Assembly: GCF_007954275.1 (NCBI RefSeq)
Contig: NZ_VOLT01000002.1
Span: forward strand, 558,001-622,000
Direction: 5' to 3'
DNA from: Colwellia demingiae
GTDB taxonomy: Bacteria; Pseudomonadota; Gammaproteobacteria; Enterobacterales; Alteromonadaceae
Length of the DNA stretch: 64,000 nt
A model generated the notes under the pieces. That model made no database searches. It was given only the letters and a program-made list of their open reading frames with translations, and was not told the origin of the DNA. This document shows, in pieces, positions 8,605-17,960 of this stretch. Made by a program: the position numbers and the translations under genes. Within the stretch, counting starts at the first letter, position 1. The number at the start of each line of letters is the position of its first letter.

Positions 8605-9608
8605 TACTGCTTACTCATTCGCAATATCGCCATTAAAGGTTGATGATCGCCTTTTAATAACTTGAATACTTCAACATCAACCAAATACATGTCAGGTGTG
8701 TATAAAACATGGTCAATCCTAACACCAAACCAAGACGTATACTTGGTATCGTTATAACCAAAGCCTTTTACTTCCACAGCATCATGTAAATCGCTAAAAC
8801 TTTGGCGAAATAAATTTTCATCTCCTGGCATGTTAAAATCACCAACAATCACTGTGTTTTGTTGATTATTTGTTGCCCATACGTTTATCAAGTCAACTTC
8901 AAACTGGCGATTCTCTTCTATTTTCTCAGCAAACACCTGATCAAAATATCTATAAATAACCCCCATCAATACCGAGCGTGGGGTTTCTAAATGAATATTC
9001 GCTAATGAGAGTTGCCCACTTGGTGTGGCAATATGATAAAAGGCTGCGAACTTCCCCCAGCCACCGAACAATTTTCGGCCTAAAGTACGTGTTCGGGTAA
9101 AGGGATATTTACTTAAAATACATAAACCTGAAATACATTCACCAACATAGTCATCAGGAGATAATTTGGTTAAATCTATGCGACTAGCTTCTTGTAAAAG
9201 TAAAATATCGGGTTTGATATCTTTCACCAATAATTTCAGTTCTTTTTGCGATCCACCACCACCAATATTATAGCTAACCACTTTAAGCTCATCAACAGTA
9301 ACATTGTCGGCAGCAAAGTAATGCCAAAGTTTAGGTAACTGAAAATCAAGGTAATTAAAAGAGCATAAAATCAACAGAGGGTAAACTGCTTTTTGTTTTG
9401 TCGATAACATGCGCCAAACAAAGACAATGGGTAACACTAACAGCAGCAACAACCAACGGGGACCGAATAACAATACATATTTAGGTATTATTAATACATT
9501 TAAGGTTGGCCACCACGGCAGTAAAGTAACGACAATGCAGGCAATAATACAAATAAAAAAATAAATAGTTATCCATTTTTTCAAGTTAAACATTATAAAG
9601 CTGACCAT
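8604..9608 (-). CDS. Membrane-anchored endonuclease/exonuclease/phosphatase-family protein
   Basis: Residues 1-95 contain about three membrane segments; residues 105-334 form an EEP (DNase I-like) metal-dependent phosphodiesterase domain. All key residues are seen: Asn114 in SYNIGG, Glu140 in LLQEAS, His206 in NIHLETP, Asp257/Asn259 in GDFNMP, Asp299-His300 in RIDHVLY and Asp321-His322 in GDHQPL. Membrane-linked EEP proteins can act on phospholipids, phosphodiesters or nucleotide-linked substrates, so in this setting a lipid-linked sugar phosphate is a reasonable but unproven substrate. The start is uncertain: codon 6 (9593) is also ATG and neither has a strong ribosome site. It overlaps the upstream glycosyltransferase by 23 bases. 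Confidence 0.82.
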   Translation of the reverse strand: MVSFIMFNLKKWITIYFFICIIACIVVTLLPWWPTLNVLIIPKYVLLFGPRWLLLLLVLPIVFVWRMLSTKQKAVYPLLILCSFNYLDFQLPKLWHYFAADNVTVDELKVVSYNIGGGGSQKELKLLVKDIKPDILLLQEASRIDLTKLSPDDYVGECISGLCILSKYPFTRTRTLGRKLFGGWGKFAAFYHIATPSGQLSLANIHLETPRSVLMGVIYRYFDQVFAEKIEENRQFEVDLINVWATNNQQNTVIVGDFNMPGDENLFRQSFSDLHDAVEVKGFGYNDTKYTSWFGVRIDHVLYTPDMYLVDVEVFKLLKGDHQPLMAILRMSKQ

Positions 9609-10650
9609 ATTTTTTTGCGGCAGACTCTATTGAGAAATTAGCACTTATGTACTTGAAAGCATTATCACCATATTCTGTAACTAACTGGCAGTTATCGATA
9701 AAACACTGAATATGTTCAGACAACTTTTTATCATCGTTATAGCTAAACAGCCAGCCTGTTTGTTCATTAATAACTAATTTAGGGTTACCACCAACATCGG
9801 TTGCAATAACAGGTATTCTATTTGCCATGGCTTCAATAATCACCATAGACAAGCCCTCAGTTTCAGAAGTTACAACCAAAACATCTATATTTGAATAAAT
9901 AAGCTCTCTATCATTAACCATGCCATGAAAATTCACCTCAACATTGGCAATACTATTTTGGTGAAACTGTTTTAATAGGCTTAAACATTCGCCATCACCA
10001 AAAAAGTGTAAAACAATATTGCTTTGTGATTTTACAGGTAAACACTGAGCTGCATTTAATAGACTAATTTGATGCTTCAGTGGAATCATTCTGCCAACAG
10101 AGCCAATACGTAAATTCTCACTACGCTTTTTAGCAACAGGCGAAATAATGACACCATTGTCGATAACTAAACTAGGGGTATTATGCCATTTGTGCTTTGC
10201 CTGAAAGTTGTTCAACCCCTCTTGAGAAACAAAAGTAATTGCATCAACATATTTATTGGCTTTCACATGTAAATCTAACCAATGTTTTGCTGTTAAAGGC
10301 GCGGCTCCGTGACGAGTATAAATGATTTTTTTATTCAAAAAGGGCAATAATAAATTTAAAAATTTCAACGCATGAGGCGAATGTATATGAATAACATCAA
10401 ATTTTAGCAAAACAAGGAAAACACGAAAAACCTTAATTAACGAACCGCCACCATAACTAGCGACAGGTATTCTATTCACTTTACACTCACCCACTAAAGG
10501 CTCATCAGGATTTCCTAATGAAATAATAGCAGGCTTTATATCTAATTTTTTTTGAACACTACATAAATCAATAACAAAACGCTCAGCTCCACCAATGTTT
10601 AAGCTAGCAACAATATGAGCCACTTGAATTTTTACACACCTACTTTTCAT
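9586..10650 (-). CDS. Glycosyltransferase family 4 protein
   Basis: This 354-residue GT-B fold enzyme has the N-terminal acceptor domain signature VAHIVASLNIGGAERFVIDL and the C-terminal nucleotide-sugar domain with IGSVGRMIPLKHQISLLNA and the E-x7-E motif in SETEGLSMVIIEAMA. It would retain anomeric configuration while transferring a sugar from a nucleotide donor to the growing lipid-linked oligosaccharide at the inner membrane. Donor and acceptor are unknown. It is the first gene of the minus-strand operon that ends at 4840 and is divergent from the GT4 gene at 10766. Confidence 0.88.
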   Translation of the reverse strand: MKSRCVKIQVAHIVASLNIGGAERFVIDLCSVQKKLDIKPAIISLGNPDEPLVGECKVNRIPVASYGGGSLIKVFRVFLVLLKFDVIHIHSPHALKFLNLLLPFLNKKIIYTRHGAAPLTAKHWLDLHVKANKYVDAITFVSQEGLNNFQAKHKWHNTPSLVIDNGVIISPVAKKRSENLRIGSVGRMIPLKHQISLLNAAQCLPVKSQSNIVLHFFGDGECLSLLKQFHQNSIANVEVNFHGMVNDRELIYSNIDVLVVTSETEGLSMVIIEAMANRIPVIATDVGGNPKLVINEQTGWLFSYNDDKKLSEHIQCFIDNCQLVTEYGDNAFKYISANFSIESAAKKYGQLYNV

Positions 10651-10765
10651 AGTTAACTTCTACAACTAAATAAGATATATTAATGGTTAGTATAAATGAT
10701 AATTGAGTTTCAATATTTTTGATACGAACATTGTAAAAAATAATGACGTGAGTCAAGGAAATAAA

Positions 10766-11872
10766 ATGACATTACCTACTCAATTAAGAGTATTGGAAGT
10801 TGTACAAAGTTTAGAAAAAGGAGGGAGAACGACTCGCTTTACCGATACAGTTTCGGGATTAAGAGCACAAAAAATTTTTATCGTTCCGCTATGTCTTTCC
10901 GAACCCGAATCTTGGGTTAGCATTCCCAACTTAGCAGTGCTACACAAAACTCCAGGAATTAACTGGAAGCTTGTTTTTCAAATAAGAAAAATAATTAAAA
11001 TAAATAATATCAATCTTATTCACACGCATTGTGAGTTTAGTCAACTGTACGCAAGTATCGCCGGTTTTACCTATGGTGTAAGAACTGTGGCAACTTTTCA
11101 TCGTTCAGATTTATCAAAGTATCAGCCTAATGTGGTCAATAAATTAATTACCTTTTTTGCATCCTTTTATATTGCTGTTTCACATGATCGTCTTTCATTA
11201 CTAACCAACAATTTGCAGTTACCCAAAACCAAATGTGAAGTAGTTCATGGTGGGGCTCATATTGGTGAGAAACCCAATGAAGCTTCAATTAAGAGCGCCC
11301 GTAATGAACTACATATTCCAGATAACGAAATAGCACTGTTAAGCATTGGGCACTTAGGCCCAATCAAGGGACATCAAGATACTCTTAAAGCCTTAGCAAA
11401 TTTAACTAAAGACAATCCTAATTTACACTTATATATTGCTGGTGATGGCACTTCTGCTGAAAAGAAAGCACTGATAGATCTAACAGCTGCACTCGATATT
11501 AATCACTATATTACTTTTCTCGGCCAGATTAATAACGCGCCAACCTGGATCGAAGCTTGTGACATTTTTATTCAACCTTCAATTGAAGAGGCTTTCGGAT
11601 TAGTTTTTGTTGAAGCAGGAGCCAAAGCAAAACCTGTAATAGCAACCGCTGTTGGCGGTATTAAAGAAATCATTATTTCTGATGAAACCGGAATACTAGT
11701 CCCTCCTGCGGCTCCTGAAAAATTATCAATTGCTATAGCAACACTTGTTAACTCTAAAGTATTACGTGCAAAATACGGTGAAAGTGGCTTTAAGCGGGTT
11801 TCTACCAATTTTTCTCTTACACATATGATTGATCAATATATAAAAATATTTCAGCGTATCAAAAATACATAA
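10766..11872 (+). CDS. Glycosyltransferase family 4 protein
   Basis: This GT-B glycosyltransferase has RVLEVVQSLEKGGRTTRFTD near the N-terminus, a central donor-binding SIGHLGPIKGHQDTLKAL, and the E-x7-E block in SIEEAFGLVFVEAGAKAKPV. I place the start at the ATG at 10766 because AAGGAAAT lies just upstream; a longer reading from a TTG at 10703 would add 21 unlikely residues. The protein is then 368 residues. It probably adds one sugar to the repeat unit. It is followed 19 bases later by a decayed GT2 gene, so this small operon has lost an activity. Confidence 0.87.
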   Translation: MTLPTQLRVLEVVQSLEKGGRTTRFTDTVSGLRAQKIFIVPLCLSEPESWVSIPNLAVLHKTPGINWKLVFQIRKIIKINNINLIHTHCEFSQLYASIAGFTYGVRTVATFHRSDLSKYQPNVVNKLITFFASFYIAVSHDRLSLLTNNLQLPKTKCEVVHGGAHIGEKPNEASIKSARNELHIPDNEIALLSIGHLGPIKGHQDTLKALANLTKDNPNLHLYIAGDGTSAEKKALIDLTAALDINHYITFLGQINNAPTWIEACDIFIQPSIEEAFGLVFVEAGAKAKPVIATAVGGIKEIIISDETGILVPPAAPEKLSIAIATLVNSKVLRAKYGESGFKRVSTNFSLTHMIDQYIKIFQRIKNT

Positions 11873-11891
11873 TTTAGTAGGGTATTTCATA

Positions 11892-12868
11892 ATGAAAGAC
11901 GTAAAAGTAACCATAGTAACACCCCCAACGTGATAGATATTCTGGCGTAATAGAATGCATTAACTAAAGAGCCCTTCTTTTTAAAAGTATTAGATTTAGC
12001 TTACCCTAAACATATTAAGCGGCAGCTAATCGCTTTACTGACAGATAAAGAAAACGCTGAATTAATTGAAATGGGTTTGATCATCCTCATGGAAGCAATG
12101 CGTAATATTCGTAAAGAGATAACAACACCTTACGCTATGTTTCTAGATAATGACTCAAATGTAACGGAGGGCTGGTTGCCACCTCTTTTAGAGGTTATAG
12201 AATCAGATGAGACCATTGCTATTGTTAACCCGTTAACGTTAAAAAGTAGGTGTTGACCTTAGTGCTCCATTACGAAATCACTTATTTACTAATGAAATAA
12301 AAATATTAAGTGTAGAAGGCAGTGAATACCTTATTGAAGAAAAACATTTTAGAAGAGCATTAACTGAAGATATTCCCAAAAATGTTGTCCCCTCAGAAAT
12401 GTTTGAACTTCACGGCGTATTATTTAACACTAAAATACTAAACGAAATTGAATTACCAAAAATGGTCATACGTGAACACATTGATATTACCATCTACTTA
12501 GAAAATTAGGCTATAAAGTTTTCTCTCAACCAAATTCTGTTGTGCTCTTTGATAATTTAGGCACAAGAATGGAATTAGATGATATGAAATTATTGTTCTT
12601 TAGATGGGATAAATTACTGACTTGACAGGCATCTCGATTATTTGAACAGCGCTGGAGCTATAAATTTTATGCCGAACAAGCCATGTACCATTGGGTATTT
12701 AGAATAAGAGTATTCTTATACTGTCGCTGGCTGCATATTCCGATTAGTCTTTCGAATCAAATAACACTCGTTTTTGCAAAAATAAAAACCCTAATAAAAG
12801 CAGTTTGGGATTCTATTAAAAATCAAAATGAAGAAGCGATAAACTTTTATGAGAATAAAAAGATTTAG
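11892..12868 (+). pseudogene. Decayed glycosyltransferase family 2 gene
   Basis: The remnant starts MKDVKVTIVTPPT and immediately meets TGA and TAG codons (11931-11936). Sense pieces then follow in changing frames: LDLAYPKHI..., an open piece with AMFLDNDSNVTEGWLPPLLE ending in TGA at 12254, a shifted piece with FELHGVLFNTKILNEIELPK and VIREHIDI ending in TAG, LFDNLGTRMELDDMK ending in TGA, and finally RLFEQRWSYKFYAEQAMYHW to the end at 12868. Each piece lines up in order with the intact GT2 at 5988-7016 (LLDNDSRVSENWLPPL, FELHGVMFRTD, FDNLGTRGEL, LFEKRWGYKWYGEQA). At least four stops and two frameshifts make it non-functional. The two genes are paralogues, so one sugar-adding step may have been lost here or replaced. 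Confidence 0.9.
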
Positions 12869-12897
12869 TTATAAATTATTACAAAGGAAAATAAACC

Positions 12898-13995
12898 ATG
12901 AGTAAAAAGAAATCTTTAGCTGTTTTTTCATTTTTAAATACTCCTAGTGGTTCATTTAGTTGGTGGGATGACTTCCCACATCAGATAACAATTAAACTTA
13001 ATGATAAGCACATAGATCATAAGTGCTTTTATAGAGATTTTACTGAAAATAGTATTTACCCTATATCAGAACAAAATTTAGTAAAACCAAATAGCTGGGC
13101 TTGGTTATTAGAAATTTATTATTTAGCCAAGGATTACGACAATGTTATTTTTCATACCCATTCCTATTACCCTCCTTTAAAGCTTTACCTGTTAACTTTA
13201 TTTTCGACAAAGAGAATTTGGGTTATCACTGAGCATAGATTAGGTGACGGCACACCAAAAAAGTGGAAGAAATTTTTACGAATATTTTTAAGGAAGTTGA
13301 AATTAATGCCGAAGAAGGTAATAGCTGTTTCTGACGCTGTATCGAACAGAAATAAATTACTCTATGGAAATAATGTAATAAGAATACATAATGGAATTAA
13401 ATTAGAAGGTTCCAATAGTACATCAAACAGTAGTGAAGCTAAAATAGCTTTATATGTAGGAAGATTGGATCCTAAAAAAGGTATTTGGAACTTAATTAAA
13501 GCATTTGATATATTAGTCAATCAACATCATAAAAACGATTTGAAACTTCATGTGGTTGGAGGGGGTGCTTTACTAAATGAGTTAAAGTCATTCACTGTTT
13601 CAAAGCAATTAACCAATAATATAATATTTCATGGTTACCAAGTAGACCCCAGTAAATATTATGCCAACGCAGATTTTCAAGTTATACCTACAGTAGTCCA
13701 AGAGGCTTGTCCTCTAGTTGCGCTTGAAGCGAGAAGCTTTAACCTACCAATCCTATATGCAAATAGAGGAGGGTTACCTGAAACAGTAGGTAAAGGAGGT
13801 ATTCCTTTATTAGGTTTAACTCCAGAATTGATATCACAAAGTATTGTCAATTTATCAAAAGACAGCAAAAAATATAAAAGTTTATTGAATGTGGGAAATG
13901 ATGGACTTGAATATTTTTCAATCGATAGAATGACAGATGAATACGTAGAATTATACATTAAAATTCTTTATAAAAGCGCTAAAACACACCTATGA
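12898..13995 (+). CDS. Glycosyltransferase family 4 protein
   Basis: A 365-residue GT-B enzyme. The C-terminal donor domain starts at ALYVGRLDPKKGIWNLIKAF (around residue 183) and includes the motif PTVVQEACPLVALEARSFN, where the first Glu and the Glu of LEAR match the E-x7-E pattern. The N-terminus (SFLNTPSGSFSWWDDFPHQ) is unlike its neighbours' N-termini, suggesting a different acceptor. AAAGGAAA lies before the ATG. The local DNA is very AT-rich, as in the next three genes, consistent with a transferred block. Confidence 0.85.
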   Translation: MSKKKSLAVFSFLNTPSGSFSWWDDFPHQITIKLNDKHIDHKCFYRDFTENSIYPISEQNLVKPNSWAWLLEIYYLAKDYDNVIFHTHSYYPPLKLYLLTLFSTKRIWVITEHRLGDGTPKKWKKFLRIFLRKLKLMPKKVIAVSDAVSNRNKLLYGNNVIRIHNGIKLEGSNSTSNSSEAKIALYVGRLDPKKGIWNLIKAFDILVNQHHKNDLKLHVVGGGALLNELKSFTVSKQLTNNIIFHGYQVDPSKYYANADFQVIPTVVQEACPLVALEARSFNLPILYANRGGLPETVGKGGIPLLGLTPELISQSIVNLSKDSKKYKSLLNVGNDGLEYFSIDRMTDEYVELYIKILYKSAKTHL

Positions 13996-14077
13996 GTTAT
14001 CTTGAAATAGATACTAAAGATATTAATTGCAGGTCAGACATTTCTATTATTAACTAACAATAAAGAAGGTCAGGTTC

Positions 14078-15208
14078 ATGATAATAAGTAATATCCAACT
14101 ACAACAAAGTGAAGATCATAATTTAATCTCTGCTCAAATTGATGATTTTAATTTATGGTATAAATTTCCAAAAGAAATAATACCAGAGATCAGAGCAGAT
14201 GCCTTTATTGCTGCGTGTTTAATCCCATCAATGAAATTAGGAAGTGATATTATTATTGATGAAGATATCCCTGTTTCTATCGAGCTTCTTGAAAACATTG
14301 AAAAGCTACAAGTCATATTCTCTTCATGGGAGAAATACCTTGGTCATAAATTAAGTATCATCAAAATTAAAGGTGGTAAAAAAACTAAGACGTTAGCAGG
14401 TTGGGACAAAACCATATCATTTTTTTCAGGCGGAGTAGATGGCACTTTTACCTATTTAAAACATAAAAAAGAAATTAACTACTTACTCTTTGCAAAAGGT
14501 ATTGATATGCAATTATCGAGTGATGATCTTTATAATAAGGCACTATCAAAAAACAAAGACTTCTTAAATAAAGAAGGGAAGGAAGTTATACCTTTTGAAA
14601 CCAACGTAAGATTTTTAGGACACCAATATGGGGTCGGTTGGAGTGCTTGTTTTGGTGGTGGGTTGTCCAGTATAGCTTTAGCCGCAGGAGCAAAGAAATG
14701 TTATATCGCTTCAGGGGTAACTTACGGAAGCATGCACCCTGAAGGTTCTAATTTTATTACCGATCACCTTTGGGGTAATGGTTTTACTCAAATAATTCAT
14801 GATGGAGCTGAATCAACTAGGGTTAACAAACTAAAACAAATATCCAAAAATGAAAATGCTCTAAACATATTGCGCGTTTGTTGGCACGACAATGGTTATA
14901 ATTGCGGTAATTGTGAAAAATGCTTAAGGACCATGACTAATTTAAGAGTATTAAAATTACAAACTTCTACTTTTCAAACGCTAACGGATCAGCTTGTTAA
15001 GATTAAATTATCTAAAATAAAAATATATAATGTGCATGATATGGAGTTTATTGAAGAGAATTTAGAAGAAGCAATAAAAATAAACGATCATGTATTAATT
15101 AAAGTGTTAAACAAAATAAAAAGAAATTATGAACTAAGAGGCCTTTGGAACCATGTAGACCACTTATTTTTCAATGGTTTTTTAAAAAATATCAAACAAA
15201 AACTTTAA
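14078..15208 (+). CDS. PP-loop ATPase-like protein with QueC-type cysteine cluster (paralogue 1)
   Basis: I do not know a named family for this 376-residue protein. Residues 111-125 contain FFSGGVDGTFT, a PP-loop (SGGxD) as in ATP-pyrophosphatases that adenylate a carboxylate or amide (QueC, TilS, GMP synthetase). Near the C-terminus Cys268, Cys276, Cys279 and Cys282 (CW-x6-NCGNCEKCLRT) match the four-cysteine zinc site of QueC. Unlike QueC (about 230 residues, PP-loop at the start), about 110 residues precede the PP-loop here, and the usual Ser of SGGxDS is Gly. It is predicted to be cytoplasmic and soluble. The location among glycosyltransferases suggests ATP-driven modification of a sugar or its precursor; that is inference. 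GAAGGTCAGG upstream supports the ATG. A convergent paralogue lies at 15428-16693. Confidence 0.7.
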   Translation: MIISNIQLQQSEDHNLISAQIDDFNLWYKFPKEIIPEIRADAFIAACLIPSMKLGSDIIIDEDIPVSIELLENIEKLQVIFSSWEKYLGHKLSIIKIKGGKKTKTLAGWDKTISFFSGGVDGTFTYLKHKKEINYLLFAKGIDMQLSSDDLYNKALSKNKDFLNKEGKEVIPFETNVRFLGHQYGVGWSACFGGGLSSIALAAGAKKCYIASGVTYGSMHPEGSNFITDHLWGNGFTQIIHDGAESTRVNKLKQISKNENALNILRVCWHDNGYNCGNCEKCLRTMTNLRVLKLQTSTFQTLTDQLVKIKLSKIKIYNVHDMEFIEENLEEAIKINDHVLIKVLNKIKRNYELRGLWNHVDHLFFNGFLKNIKQKL

Positions 15209-15427
15209 ACCGAACCTGATTGGTATTTTTCAGGTCGTTGTCTCAATAACGTTTATAAATAAGCAGTAAGACAACGTTAATACCTCACCAAAGATAATCG
15301 AAAACCGTAGATTTTTTAAGTTGTAATATAGCCAATTTTTTTACTTGTCTATTAGGCAAATAATTAAAAGTACCAATTAGAAACCGGCACTTTATTATTG
15401 AGTTTAAATTCTCACCTAAAACAAAGC

Positions 15428-16693
15428 CTACAAAGAACTCGTTTTAGCTTCTATAAATATAGTTCCGATACCGACCTGACTCTTGTGGCATTTTTGCTTC
15501 AGATGATTTAGTTTTACTTCTTCACAAACATAATGGTCTGTATATCTTGGTAGAACGCTAATACCTATCATATCATCACTTATTGCAATTTTTCGACGTT
15601 TCCAATTTTCAAAAACTGAATTAAACAAATAGCGATCCATATCCTTTAAAAATAACTTGCTCTTCAATTTAAATATTAACTTTGCAAGTTGCCATGTAAG
15701 TGCTTTAATATTTTGCTTTTTAGCTTCTAAAAAGAATTGTTCAACAAATAATAACTCCTCACTGCCATTAATAATCATATTGCTAACATCTTTTATCAAA
15801 ATTGGCTGTTGAAAAGGGAAATCATCAATATTACATAACAAAAGTGATACAAAAGTTCTAATACATTTCGAACATTTTCCACAATTTACCTTAGGATCTT
15901 CCCAACACACCCATAAATTAGCTAATACATTCGGTTCGTTTTTAATCAAAAATAATTTATCTTTTCGATTAGCTTCTAGACCAACATGTTCGATTTTGCA
16001 TGTTTCTGTTGACCATAAATAATCTAACTGAACATGAGAACCACTAGGAAATAAATGATCGAATGTATCAGCAGCACTAATAAAACATCGTTTTAAATTT
16101 AGCAATTGAGAAATACTAGCTAAATTACTGCCAAAATTTGAAAACCTTGACAGACCAAAATTAGAGGTAAATTCCTTAAAATTAGTTTCAACTGTAATTA
16201 GCTGTTTATTAGTTAATGTTGCTGTTTTTTTTGTTCGGGTAACCATTGCTTTCCAAGTATCTGTATCCATATTAAAATCAAAACCATTTATCAATATCAG
16301 ATATTCAATTTCTTTTTTATACTTCAATAATGTATAGCTACCATCAACTCCTCCCGAAAAAAAAGATCCACAACCTGCAGCGTCATTGTTTAAAATTTTA
16401 CTTGTGGCGGTAATATTAATTTTTTTAAATATCGGATTCCAAAAGTTAAAAACGTCTTGAATTTTAGTTATATGTTTCAAAAGTTTTTGCGATACATGGT
16501 ATTGTGGTGATACAACAATATCTTCTCCAAGTAGCATTGCAGGTATCAAAGCATTACTCAAAAAACAAGTTGCGTCATTAGGATCAATTAAAAAATCGTT
16601 GTTGAATTTGAACCATAATGGATAAGGCCCTATTTGAGCAGAAACATTAATGTGGTCATTTTCATAAACAACCATAATATTTTCAATATGCAT
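15428..16693 (-). CDS. PP-loop ATPase-like protein with QueC-type cysteine cluster (paralogue 2)
   Basis: This 421-residue protein is a clear but divergent paralogue of the convergent gene at 14078. The same elements occur in the same order: an N-terminal domain with LWFKF and ALIPAMLLGEDIVV (LWYKF, CLIPSMKLGSDIII in the partner), the PP-loop FFSGGVDGSYTLLKYKKEIE at residues 111-130, and the cysteines Cys263, Cys271, Cys274 and Cys277 (CW-x6-NCGKCSKCIRT) at identical spacing. It has about 45 extra C-terminal residues. AGGGAAATT before the ATG supports the start. The pair probably arose by inverted duplication or joint transfer and may act as a heteromer or on two related substrates. Function unknown. 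Confidence 0.7.
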   Translation of the reverse strand: MHIENIMVVYENDHINVSAQIGPYPLWFKFNNDFLIDPNDATCFLSNALIPAMLLGEDIVVSPQYHVSQKLLKHITKIQDVFNFWNPIFKKINITATSKILNNDAAGCGSFFSGGVDGSYTLLKYKKEIEYLILINGFDFNMDTDTWKAMVTRTKKTATLTNKQLITVETNFKEFTSNFGLSRFSNFGSNLASISQLLNLKRCFISAADTFDHLFPSGSHVQLDYLWSTETCKIEHVGLEANRKDKLFLIKNEPNVLANLWVCWEDPKVNCGKCSKCIRTFVSLLLCNIDDFPFQQPILIKDVSNMIINGSEELLFVEQFFLEAKKQNIKALTWQLAKLIFKLKSKLFLKDMDRYLFNSVFENWKRRKIAISDDMIGISVLPRYTDHYVCEEVKLNHLKQKCHKSQVGIGTIFIEAKTSSL

Positions 16694-16782
16694 AATTTCC
16701 CTATAAATTTTTTAATTATAACTTGGACATTACACAAAATTTTTCTAACATTAAGACGACATAGAAGGCTATAAAAACTAAA

Positions 16783-17859
16783 ATGATAGACGTCACCATG
16801 GATAATGAATCCCCCTTGAAATGGAGTATAATAAGTGATGTTAACAAATTAGCACTTTTTTCAGAAGAATGGGACTTATTAAATAATGTAGTAGCCCATT
16901 CTTCCCTTTTTAATTCACCATATTGGTTACTTAATTGGACAGAACAATACTGGCAAAGTGAATGGCAACTTTATCTCGTTACAGCACGTTGTGATGGAAA
17001 ATTAGTTGTTCTAGCTCCATTTTATATTCAACCAGCTAAAACTATATGGGGAATTAAAAAATTATATCCACTAGGACAAGGTGAGCCCGAATGCTCAGAA
17101 ATTTCATCGGAATATAATGACATTTTAATATTACCTGAATTTTCAGACCAGGCATTAACCGAACTAGCCAAAATACTTAAAACAATAAATGTTGATCAAA
17201 TCATCTGGAGAGCGATTCTTTTAGACAGCCACATAAATACGCTTTTATTGAATGCATATAATTATTCACAAATGGTTGAAGGAACAAGGTATGTAGTTGA
17301 TGGTTCAAACTGGTCAGCTGAAAACTTGTCCAAAAACATGCGTTCACGTTACCGTCGAGGGTTAAACCAACTAAATAAAATTGACGGTAAAATATCATGG
17401 GTAAAGCAAGGAGACTTTGACCACTATTGGCAGTTAATGAAAGATTTTCACCAACAAAGGTGGCTCGGTAAAAATAAAAAGGGCGCTTTTTGTAGCGATG
17501 AGTTTAATAAATCTCATGCTAAATTTCGAGATAAATCGCCAGAAAATGTTGCTATGAGCGCAATATGGGTTAACGATGAACCTATAGCCATCCATTATTA
17601 TTTTTCAGACTCTACAACATTATATTTTTATCAATCTGGTTGGAATGAAGGCGGGTACTCACACCTATCACCCGGTTTGATTCTTCATTTATGGAGCATA
17701 AGAAATAATAACAAACGCTATTACGATTTTATGATGGGAGGTATAAACGACAGTTATAAAAAAAAATTTGGATGTGAACAAACTCCTATGACCAATATAA
17801 AAATCAACAGTAATCCTAAAAAAGTTTTTTTAAATAAAGTATTAAATAAGATCTTTTGA
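16783..17859 (+). CDS. FemAB/GNAT-like aminoacyl- or acyltransferase, XrtA-system type
   Basis: The 358-residue protein resembles the FemAB-like, GNAT-fold family commonly found in exosortase A loci (the pepcterm_femAB type) and the related BcsL/CelD proteins. Typical features are VAHSSLFNSPYWLLNWTEQY near the N-terminus, SKNMRSRYRRGLNQL around residue 185, and the C-terminal block YFYQSGWNEGGYSHLSPG-LILHLWSI followed by YYDFMMGG. Family members transfer amino acids or acyl groups in cell-wall or polysaccharide decoration; here the target is probably a sugar amine of the repeat unit. The first ATG (16783) is used; an in-frame ATG five codons later is possible. It leads a plus-strand block with the O-ligase and an acyltransferase. 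Confidence 0.8.
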   Translation: MIDVTMDNESPLKWSIISDVNKLALFSEEWDLLNNVVAHSSLFNSPYWLLNWTEQYWQSEWQLYLVTARCDGKLVVLAPFYIQPAKTIWGIKKLYPLGQGEPECSEISSEYNDILILPEFSDQALTELAKILKTINVDQIIWRAILLDSHINTLLLNAYNYSQMVEGTRYVVDGSNWSAENLSKNMRSRYRRGLNQLNKIDGKISWVKQGDFDHYWQLMKDFHQQRWLGKNKKGAFCSDEFNKSHAKFRDKSPENVAMSAIWVNDEPIAIHYYFSDSTTLYFYQSGWNEGGYSHLSPGLILHLWSIRNNNKRYYDFMMGGINDSYKKKFGCEQTPMTNIKINSNPKKVFLNKVLNKIF

Positions 17860-17960
17860 ATAAACAGTTTAACAAGATTCTTAATTAGCTAAAAACATAT
17901 TAAAATACACCTAAATATATTAGGCTCTAAATTCAAATTATAAAAGGACGTTTTCAGAAC

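Noticed and set aside
10703..10765. N-terminal extension of the GT4 from a TTG at 10703
   Set aside because: A good ribosome site lies just before the ATG at 10766 and the extra residues are unlike GT4 N-termini.
14078..16693. Annotation of the PP-loop pair as QueC (preQ0 synthase)
   Set aside because: Proteins are 376 and 421 residues with the PP-loop near residue 115, QueC is about 230 with the loop at its start, and no queuosine pathway gene is nearby.
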